A stretch of DNA of 64,000 nucleotides, taken from positions 186,001 to 250,000 of the forward strand of contig JADKCH010000005.1 in the NCBI GenBank assembly GCA_016714685.1. Direction: 5' to 3'. Position numbers and translations under genes: made by a program. Under the pieces are notes generated by a model. It did no database searches. It was not told where the DNA came from and was given only the letters and a program-made list of their open reading frames with translations. Shown in pieces: positions 37,464 through 44,324 of this stretch (positions within the stretch are counted from its first letter, which is position 1; every line of letters starts with the position of its first letter). The stretch is from Candidatus Geothrix odensensis. GTDB taxonomy: Bacteria; Acidobacteriota; Holophagae; Holophagales; Holophagaceae.

Positions 37464-37763
37464 TTACATCTGGTCCTTGAGACCCTTCGCGGTCTTGAAG
37501 ACCACCTTGCGGCCGGCGGGGATCTTGATGCTCTCGCCGGTCTTGGGGTTGCGGCCCATCTTCTCCTTGGTCGCGCGCACTTCGAAGGTGCCGAGGCCGA
37601 AGAGGTTCACGCGGTTGCCGGAGAGGAGGGTCTCGACGATGTGGTCGCGGACGCCGTCCAGGATGGACTTGGCACGGGCCTTGGACAGGTCCTGGGCCTC
37701 GGCGAGGTTGGCGGCGAGTTCGGCGATGCCGAGGGTATCGGGCTTGGAGGTGCTCTTGGCCAT
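37464..37763 (-). CDS. hup: HU-family DNA-binding protein
   Basis: Nucleoid protein of 99 residues that bends DNA as a dimer. The HU/IHF family pattern is complete: helical N-part, then GNRVNLFGLGTFEVRATKEKMGRNPKTGESIKIPAGRKVVFKTAKGLKD, with the DNA-inserting arm tip RNPKTGE and the intercalating Pro. ATG 37763 has AAGGAG seven bases upstream. A tail copy and hairpins follow in the intergenic region. The rplI gene precedes it on the same strand. Confidence 0.93.
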   Translation of the reverse strand: MAKSTSKPDTLGIAELAANLAEAQDLSKARAKSILDGVRDHIVETLLSGNRVNLFGLGTFEVRATKEKMGRNPKTGESIKIPAGRKVVFKTAKGLKDQM

Positions 37764-37871
37764 GAATGGACTCCTTGGAATGGGTGGCAGGCTTCCCGGC
37801 GGCGCGGAAAGGCCTGGATGACCAGCTGCCCCGCAGGGGCCGGCCAACGATGGGATGGGGTGGACGGTGGG

Positions 37872-38324
37872 CTACTCAGCAGCCGCGGCGGCGCTGACCT
37901 CGAGGTTGACCTTGGCGTGGACCCCGCTGTAGAGGCGGACATCGACCACGTAGGTGCCAGCGTCCTTGATGTGGGGCACGGTGATGTCGCGGCGGTCGAG
38001 CGTGAAGCCCTTGCCCTTGAAGAGCTCGGCCACGTCGGCATTGGTGACGGAACCGAAGAGGTGGCCATTTTCGCCGGCCTTCTTGGCCACGGCGAGGCTG
38101 ATGGCTTCCAGCTTCTCGGCCAGGCTCTTGGCGTCGGCCAGTTCCTTGGCGCGGAGCTTCTCGGCGCGGACCTTCTCGAGCTCGATCTGGCGCTTGTTGC
38201 CGGCGGTGACGGGCAGGGCCAGCTTGCGCGGCAGCAGGAAGTTGCGGGCATAGCCGTCCTTGACGTTCACGACATCGCCGCGGACGCCCAGATGAGGGAC
38301 GTTTTCGATCAGAAGGATTTCCAT
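37872..38324 (-). CDS. rplI: 50S ribosomal protein L9
   Basis: A 150-residue large-subunit protein. The N-terminal L9 signature GDVVNVKDGYARNFLLPRKLA (about 16-36) is clear, followed by the long connecting helix (IELEKVRAEKLRAKELADAKSLAEKLE) and the C-terminal RNA-binding domain with GHLFGSVTNADVAELF. It stands alone rather than in the common rpsF-rpsR-rplI cluster; the upstream genes are not visible here. The tail is Ala-rich. Confidence 0.95.
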   Translation of the reverse strand: MEILLIENVPHLGVRGDVVNVKDGYARNFLLPRKLALPVTAGNKRQIELEKVRAEKLRAKELADAKSLAEKLEAISLAVAKKAGENGHLFGSVTNADVAELFKGKGFTLDRRDITVPHIKDAGTYVVDVRLYSGVHAKVNLEVSAAAAAE

Positions 38325-38533
38325 GGGGTCTCCCAGGAGAGGATTGAGTTGGGCACGGCCAGCGCAGGAAGCTCGCGTTGTCCCCGCTTGGGTGAGACGG
38401 CGTCATGCGCCGTCAGGGCCGGGCTCTTGGGAACCCGCCCTGTCCCCCGGTGGGTTCAGGCCGATCAGAAAATCCAGTTTATCCTGGGATCAGACGATAC
38501 CCAAGCAAGGATTTCCCGTTCCCTGGAGCCCAG

Positions 38534-38914
38534 ATGAGCACCTACGCCGATCGACGCGACACGCGACGCATCATCGTCGGCCCGGAGTTCAGCATCTCCT
38601 TCCTGCTGAAGGGACATGCCTACCAGGACGTGCGCATCACCAACCTGAGCCCTGGGGGCTGCTTCGCCCTGGTGGGCGCCCGGGATGCCCGCCTCTTCGA
38701 GCGGGGCGCGGTCCTGGAAAACCTGGTGCTGCTGCACCCGGAGCTGCCCAAGGCCCCCATCATCGCGGCCGTGTCCTATGTCCTCGGTGGCCGGTCGGCC
38801 TCCGACGCCATGGAGATGGTCGGCATCGGCGTCCAGTTCCTGGGGGTCGACGATGGCGCCCAGGCGGCCCTGAACGTGTGGGTGGATGCCGCCACGGCCT
38901 CCCAGAACGGGTAG
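38534..38914 (+). CDS. PilZ-domain protein
   Basis: A 126-residue single-domain protein with the cyclic-di-GMP binding pattern: DRRDTRR near 7-13 (RxxxR) and NLSPGGCF near 37-44 (the D/N-x-S-x-x-G part). It probably links cyclic-di-GMP to motility or surface behaviour. A GGAG motif lies a few bases before the ATG. No membrane segment. It converges with the DegT aminotransferase. Confidence 0.8.
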   Translation: MSTYADRRDTRRIIVGPEFSISFLLKGHAYQDVRITNLSPGGCFALVGARDARLFERGAVLENLVLLHPELPKAPIIAAVSYVLGGRSASDAMEMVGIGVQFLGVDDGAQAALNVWVDAATASQNG

Positions 38915-38935
38915 GAGTGCTGTCCGCGGGTCGAC

Positions 38936-40063
38936 CTACTTCTTCCCGAAGAAGCCGAGGATGGCCGTGGCCACTTCCTCGCGCATGGCCTCGGTCATCT
39001 CGGGATAGACGGGAAGGCTGAGCACTTCCTTGGCCGCCAACTCGGATTCGGGCAGCTGGCCCGCCTTGTACCCGAGGTCCTTGAAGCAGGGCTGCTCGTG
39101 GAGGCAGATGGGGTAGTAGATGGCGCTGCCGATGCCGCGCTCCTTCAGGTGGGCCTGCAGGGCATCCCGCTTGCCGCCCTTCACGCGGATGGTGAACTGG
39201 TTGTAGATGTGGCGGCCGTCGGGCACCACTTCCAGGGGCAGCACGGCCTCGTCGGCGGCCAGGCCCTTCATGCGCTCCAGGTACCAGGCGGCGTGCTTGC
39301 GGCGCCCCTCATGCCAGCCGTCCAGCATGGGCAGCTTGGCACGCAGCACCAGGGCCTGGAACTCGTCCATTCGTCCGTTCATGCCCACCTCGTGGTGCAT
39401 GTAGACAGGCTCCATGCCATGCACGCGGATGCGGCGCACCCGGGCCGCCAGCGCCGCGTCATCGCGGATGGCGGTCATGCCCGCGTCGCCGAAGGCGCCG
39501 AGGTTCTTGGTGGGATAGAAGCTGTAGGCGGTCATGTCGCCGAACTGGCCGGCGGACTTGCCCCAGCCTTTGGCGCCCAGGCTCTGGCAGGCATCCTCGA
39601 CCACCGGTAGGCCGTGCTTGGCGGCCACGGCCATGATGCTGGGCATGTCCGCCAGCTGGCCGAAGAGGTGCACGGGCATGATGGCCTTGGTGCGGGGCGT
39701 GATGGCGGCTTCCACCAGGGCGCCGGTGGCGTTGAAGGTGGCGGGCTCCAGGTCGATGAAGACCGGCTTGGCGCCCAGCCGCGACACCACGCCCGCCGTG
39801 GCGAAGAACGTGAAGCTGGGGACGATGACCTCGTCGCCGTGGCCGATGCCCAGGCCCATGAGGGCCGCCAGCTGCGCGTCGGTGCCGCTGGACATGGCCA
39901 CGGCATGGGCGGCGCCGGCGTAGGCGGAAATCTCCGCCTCGAGGCCCTTCACGTTCTCGCCCAGGATGAAGGCCGAGCGGTCGATGAGGCCCGAAAGGCC
40001 TTCCAGGACCTTGGCCTTGACGGCGGCATTCTGGGGGGCGAGCTCAAGCATCGGGACAGGCAT
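38936..40063 (-). CDS. DegT/DnrJ/EryC1/StrS-family aminotransferase
   Basis: PLP-dependent sugar aminotransferase of 375 residues, used for amino sugars in surface polysaccharides or lipopolysaccharide. Landmarks: SSGTDAQLAALMGLGIGHGDEVIVPSFTFFATAGVV, VHLFGQLADM, EDACQSLGAK, and the PLP lysine in SFYPTKNLGAFGDAGM. ATG 40063 has GGAGG five bases upstream; a TTG four codons earlier is less likely. No sugar genes surround it, so the product sugar is unknown. Confidence 0.88.
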   Translation of the reverse strand: MPVPMLELAPQNAAVKAKVLEGLSGLIDRSAFILGENVKGLEAEISAYAGAAHAVAMSSGTDAQLAALMGLGIGHGDEVIVPSFTFFATAGVVSRLGAKPVFIDLEPATFNATGALVEAAITPRTKAIMPVHLFGQLADMPSIMAVAAKHGLPVVEDACQSLGAKGWGKSAGQFGDMTAYSFYPTKNLGAFGDAGMTAIRDDAALAARVRRIRVHGMEPVYMHHEVGMNGRMDEFQALVLRAKLPMLDGWHEGRRKHAAWYLERMKGLAADEAVLPLEVVPDGRHIYNQFTIRVKGGKRDALQAHLKERGIGSAIYYPICLHEQPCFKDLGYKAGQLPESELAAKEVLSLPVYPEMTEAMREEVATAILGFFGKK

Positions 40064-40154
40064 GGGAGCCTCCAAATTCGGTCAGACAGTATGGCAGCGG
40101 GTCAATCGGGATGCAGTCAAATCGGCGAAGCGGGCATCAGGGCGAAGGCGATTC

Positions 40155-40225
40155 ACCACGAAGACAGGAAAACCACGAGAACCGATTTTGTGATGTCATC
40201 TTCGTGGTCTTTCCGTCTTCGTGGT
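40155..40225. repeat. Long imperfect inverted repeat between lysS and the aminotransferase
   Basis: A 24-base arm at 40155-40178 is complementary to 40202-40225 at 22 of 24 positions, with a 23-base loop. Each arm contains ACCACGAAGAC, a motif seen in many dispersed bacterial repeats. It may act as a terminator for lysS on the minus strand. Confidence 0.6.
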
Positions 40226-40231
40226 TAAAGG

Positions 40232-41743
40232 TCATTCCTGTTCTTCAGACTCATGAGGCTTCAGCGGGCGCATGAGGGGGAAGAGGATGACGTCGCGGAT
40301 GCTGGCGCTGTCGGTGAGCAGCATGACCAGGCGGTCGATGCCGATGCCTTCTCCGCCGCAGGGCGGAAAGCCGTGCTCCAGGCTGGTGATGAAGTCCTGG
40401 TCCAGCAGCATGGCCTCGTCGTTGCCCGCCTCGCGCTCATCCATCTGGGCCTGGAAGCGGCCCATCTGGTCGATGGGATCGTTCAACTCTGAATAGGCGT
40501 TAGCGAGCTCCATGCCGCCGATGAACAGCTCGAAGCGGTCCACGAAGCGGTCGTCGCCCTCCAGTGTCTTGGTGAGGGGCGACAGCTCGATGGGGTAGTC
40601 CGTGATGAAGGTGGGCTGGATGAGCTGCTTCTCGGCGTGGTGCTCAAAGAGGTCGCCCAGCAGCGTACCAACCGTCTTCTTGTCCGCGTCCTCGATGTGC
40701 GCGGCCTTCGCCAGGGTCCGCACGCTGTCGCCATCCTCCAGGAGGTGGCGGTCGATGCCGCCGAATTCGGCGATGGCGTCCTTCATGGTCAGGCGGCGGA
40801 AGGGCGCCGCATAGGAGATCAGCTGCTCGCCCCAGGGCAGGGATTCCGAGCCCACCACGGTCCGGGCCACATTGGAGATCAGGCCCTCCGTCAGCGCCAT
40901 CATGTCCCGCAGGTCCTGGCCGGCCGCGTAGAACTCCATCATGGTGAACTCGGGGTTGTGACGAACGCTGAGTCCTTCGTTGCGGAAGTTCCGGTTGATC
41001 TCGAAGACCTTCTCGAAGCCGCCCACGATCAGCCGCTTGAGGTAGAGCTCCGGCGCGATGCGGAGGTAGAGGGCCATGTCCAGGGCATTGTGGTGGGTGA
41101 TGAAGGGGCGGGCCGTGGCGCCGCCCGGAATGGGCTGCATCATCGGGGTCTCCACCTCGAGGTAGCCCTCCTCCTCCATGAAGCGGCGCACGGCGCTGAC
41201 GATGCGTGATCGGGCCTGGAAGGTCTTCAGCACATCGGCGTTCGAGATGAGATCCAGGTACCGTTGGCGGTAGCGCTGCTCCTTGTCCTGGAGGCCGTGC
41301 CACTTCTCGGGCAGCGGCAGCAGGGCCTTGCTGAGGAACTGGATCTCCTTCACCCGAACGCTCAGCTCGCCGGTCTTGGTGCGCATGAGCGGGCCCGTGA
41401 GGCTGATGAAATCGCCCATGTCGAGGAGCTTGATGGTCTCCCAGCTGGTCTCGGTCAGGTCGTTCATGCGGAAGAAGCCCTGGATCTTCTCGCCATTCTC
41501 GGTGAGATGGGCGAACACGCTCTTGCCCATCTCCCGGATGGTGAGCACCCGCCCCATGACCGACACGGTGAGCCCGAGGCCCTCCAGCTTCTCGTTGGTC
41601 CAGGTCTCGGCATCGGCATAGGCCGCCGCCAGCTCGGCGATGCCGTGGGTGCGCTGTGCCTTGCGGGGCCAGGGCTCCACACCAAGGGCCTTCAGCTTCG
41701 CCAGCTTCTCGAGGCGCACATCGCGGTACTGGTTGGGCTGCAT
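40232..41743 (-). CDS. lysS: Lysine--tRNA ligase, class II
   Basis: Charges tRNA(Lys) with lysine. The 503-residue protein has an N-terminal OB-fold (VMGRVLTIREMGKSVFAHL near 60-80) and the class-II core: motif 2 FEINRNFRNEGLSVRHNPEFTMMEFY and motif 3 GGEGIGIDRLVMLLTDSASIRDVILFPLMRP. ATG 41743 has CCGGAG about five bases upstream. A stretch of about 17 residues upstream in frame is not part of the family. Transcribed after the DUF3187 gene on the same strand with 37 bases between. Confidence 0.95.
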   Translation of the reverse strand: MQPNQYRDVRLEKLAKLKALGVEPWPRKAQRTHGIAELAAAYADAETWTNEKLEGLGLTVSVMGRVLTIREMGKSVFAHLTENGEKIQGFFRMNDLTETSWETIKLLDMGDFISLTGPLMRTKTGELSVRVKEIQFLSKALLPLPEKWHGLQDKEQRYRQRYLDLISNADVLKTFQARSRIVSAVRRFMEEEGYLEVETPMMQPIPGGATARPFITHHNALDMALYLRIAPELYLKRLIVGGFEKVFEINRNFRNEGLSVRHNPEFTMMEFYAAGQDLRDMMALTEGLISNVARTVVGSESLPWGEQLISYAAPFRRLTMKDAIAEFGGIDRHLLEDGDSVRTLAKAAHIEDADKKTVGTLLGDLFEHHAEKQLIQPTFITDYPIELSPLTKTLEGDDRFVDRFELFIGGMELANAYSELNDPIDQMGRFQAQMDEREAGNDEAMLLDQDFITSLEHGFPPCGGEGIGIDRLVMLLTDSASIRDVILFPLMRPLKPHESEEQE

Positions 41744-41780
41744 GGAGACTCCGGCACGAACCGTGTAGTGTACCGGACGA

Positions 41781-42782
41781 TCAACGCTCACCAAAACGGT
41801 AGGCCACGAAGCCCGTCAGGTCCGGTGCCGTGAAGGTGCCCGCCTCCTCGCTGAAGCCGAAGCGCCACTGGGGCAGCCGTGCGTGGCGGAGGGTCCAGTG
41901 CTGCTGCCAGCCGGCGCGATCGAGGCGGGACAACCCAGTGCGGTAGGGACTCCCGGTGTAGCCGAGGCTGACCTCGATCCCCAGTCCGGAGATCAGGCCC
42001 GCCCCCCGGCCGACCCAGCCCAGACTGCCCCAGGCCCGGCTGAAGGAGGTCTGGTCCATGACGCTGCGCAGCGGGCTGTGCTTCGGAAGGCCCAGCCACA
42101 CCCGCTCCACCTGCCCGGAGAACCGCCAATGCCCGAACCGACGCCACAAGGCGGCTCCCGCCAGGCCATCGGTGCCCCCGCTGCCGGAGAAATCAGACTG
42201 CCGTCCCGTAGGCAACTGGACTGAGACCCCGACCCTTCCACCGGCATCAGCCGTACCGAAGGGCCGAATCCAGGCGATGTCCAGATCCATGAGCGCCCAG
42301 CCGGGGCGGCTGAGGTCCCCGATGACCCGGCCATCCCGCTCCAGGTGGTAGACGAGCCGGTTCTTCGGCGCATCCTCCCGGCCTCCCTGGGGCATGTTGA
42401 ACAGCTGGTGCCAGTTCCAGATGGCCTGATCGGCGATGCCGCCAGAGCGGTGGGCCACCCGGGCCCGCAGATTGAACCGGGAGGAGCCGGCCTTCAAGGC
42501 CCAGTCTCCAGTCAACTGCCAGGCCTCGCCATCCAGCCGGGCGAAAGAGCGACCATCGGCACTCCGCTCCAGATCAGGTCGGAGCATCTGGCTCGTGGAT
42601 TCCAGCGCCACCTCGGGGACACCCTCAGGCAGGGGCTCGGGAAAACCTTCGAACCAGGCCAGGCGGTTGGAACGGGGGGTCTCCTGGGCGCTGAGCCCAA
42701 TGGTTGCCATCCCCAAGATCATGCCGACCAGGAGACCTGCGGCCCCTTTAAGGACCCGCAAGGATAGATTGACCAAGGTCAC
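41781..42782 (-). CDS. Exported DUF3187-like outer-membrane protein
   Basis: A 333-residue protein with a signal peptide (VLKGAAGLLVGMILGMATIGLSAQE) and alternating beta-strand pattern ending in an aromatic-rich strand (LTGFVAYRFGER), typical of an outer-membrane barrel. It resembles the DUF3187 family; I am moderately sure. GTG 42782 has AAAGGA seven bases upstream. The function is unknown. It is divergent from citrate synthase. Confidence 0.6.
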   Translation of the reverse strand: MTLVNLSLRVLKGAAGLLVGMILGMATIGLSAQETPRSNRLAWFEGFPEPLPEGVPEVALESTSQMLRPDLERSADGRSFARLDGEAWQLTGDWALKAGSSRFNLRARVAHRSGGIADQAIWNWHQLFNMPQGGREDAPKNRLVYHLERDGRVIGDLSRPGWALMDLDIAWIRPFGTADAGGRVGVSVQLPTGRQSDFSGSGGTDGLAGAALWRRFGHWRFSGQVERVWLGLPKHSPLRSVMDQTSFSRAWGSLGWVGRGAGLISGLGIEVSLGYTGSPYRTGLSRLDRAGWQQHWTLRHARLPQWRFGFSEEAGTFTAPDLTGFVAYRFGER

Positions 42783-42954
42783 GGAACATCCTTTGCTCAA
42801 TGGTAATACTCTGCCCTGACGCCCCCCCGGAACGGCCAGTTCGATTTTCAAACTTTCATAAATGATTGACACATCGTTAAAAGGGCGTCCCGGTTCTCCT
42901 CCACCCTCCCCGCGCACCTCATCCTTCCCCTCCCTTTTCTACAGGAGCCGCCCC

Positions 42955-44262
42955 ATGACCACCCTCAAAACCCGTCTCAAGGAAAAGATCGAGGAGCATC
43001 GACCCCGCACCACCCGGCTCCTGAAGGAGTTCGGCAAGGTCGTCATCGACGAGGTCACCATCGACCAGTGCATCGGCGGTGCCCGGGACATCAAGTGCCT
43101 GGTGACCGACCTCTCCTACCTGGACTCCCAGGAAGGCATCCGGTTCCGCGGCAAGAACATCCCCGAGACTTTCGCTGCGCTGCCCAAGCTGCCGGGCGCC
43201 GAGTACCCGACCGTGGAGTCCTTCTGGTTCTTCATGCTCACTGGCGAGATCCCCACCGCGGCCGAAGCCGAGGAAGTGCACCAGGATTTCAAGTCCCGCG
43301 CCAAGGTGCCCGCCTACGTCTTCGACGTGCTGCGCGCCCTGCCCAAGGACAGCCACCCCATGGTGATGCTCTCCACGGCCGTGCTCGCCATGCAGAAGGA
43401 GAGCAAGTTCAACAGCCTCTATCACAGCCTCAAGAAGAACGACTACTGGGACTCGATGTACGAGGATGCCTGCGACCTGCTGGCCAAGCTCCCGGAGATC
43501 GCCGCCTTCATCTATCGATACAAGTACAAGAACGGGGACATCATCCCCGGCAACTACGACTTGGACTTCGGTGCCAACTTCGCCCACATGATGGGCATCG
43601 CCAAGCCCTATGACGATGTGTCCCGCATGTACTTCATCCTCCACAGCGATCACGAGAGCGGCAATGTCAGCGCCCACACCACCCACCTGGTGGCTTCCGC
43701 GCTGTCCGATGCCTACTACTCCTTCAGTGCCGGTCTCAACGGCCTGGCCGGCCCCCTCCACGGCCTGGCCAACCAGGAAGTGCTGGACTGGATCAAGGAC
43801 TTCCAGAAGAAGCTCGCTGGCGCCGAACCCACCGAGGAGAACGTCAAGCAGGCCCTCTGGGACACGCTCAATTCCGGCCACGTCATCCCCGGCTACGGCC
43901 ACGCCGTGCTGCGGAAGACCGACCCCCGCTACACCGCCCAGATGGAGTTCTGCCAGAAGCACCTGCCCAATGACCCGCTCTTCAAGCTGGTCAACATGAT
44001 CTACCGCGTGGCCCCGGGCGTGCTCACCGAGCAGGGCAAGACCAAGAACCCCTGGCCCAACGTGGATGCCCAGAGCGGCGTCATCCAGTGGTACTACGGC
44101 CTCACCGACTACGACTTCTACACCGTGCTCTTCGGCGTGGGCCGTGCCATCGGCGTGCTGGCCAACATCACCTGGGATCGCGCCCTCGGATACGCCCTGG
44201 AGCGCCCCAAGTCCGTCACCACGGCGATGCTCGAGGAGTGGGCCACCAAGGGCGGTAGGTAG
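42955..44262 (+). CDS. gltA: Citrate synthase, mitochondrial type
   Basis: Condenses acetyl-CoA and oxaloacetate. The 435-residue protein is like eukaryotic (type I) citrate synthase: LHSDHESGNVSAHTTHLV, catalytic His269 in GPLHGLANQE, His316 in PGYGHAVLRKTDPR, and Asp371 in WPNVDAQSG. This form is rare in bacteria and known from Geobacter-type anaerobes. ACAGGAG precedes the ATG. It ends 62 bases before the convergent ATP-citrate lyase, sharing one terminator. The allosteric NADH site of E. coli GltA is absent. Confidence 0.93.
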   Translation: MTTLKTRLKEKIEEHRPRTTRLLKEFGKVVIDEVTIDQCIGGARDIKCLVTDLSYLDSQEGIRFRGKNIPETFAALPKLPGAEYPTVESFWFFMLTGEIPTAAEAEEVHQDFKSRAKVPAYVFDVLRALPKDSHPMVMLSTAVLAMQKESKFNSLYHSLKKNDYWDSMYEDACDLLAKLPEIAAFIYRYKYKNGDIIPGNYDLDFGANFAHMMGIAKPYDDVSRMYFILHSDHESGNVSAHTTHLVASALSDAYYSFSAGLNGLAGPLHGLANQEVLDWIKDFQKKLAGAEPTEENVKQALWDTLNSGHVIPGYGHAVLRKTDPRYTAQMEFCQKHLPNDPLFKLVNMIYRVAPGVLTEQGKTKNPWPNVDAQSGVIQWYYGLTDYDFYTVLFGVGRAIGVLANITWDRALGYALERPKSVTTAMLEEWATKGGR

Positions 44263-44274
44263 GCGATTTTTCCA

Positions 44275-44312
44275 CGGAAAAGGGGCGGGCCGCCTGGCCC
44301 GCCCCTTTTCCG
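44275..44312. terminator. Bidirectional terminator between citrate synthase and ATP-citrate lyase
   Basis: A perfect 17-base stem (44275-44291 with 44296-44312) around GCCT, with A-rich on one side and T-rich on the other part of the stem, so it can act for both convergent genes. Confidence 0.85.
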
Positions 44313-44324
44313 TACCCAACCAAG

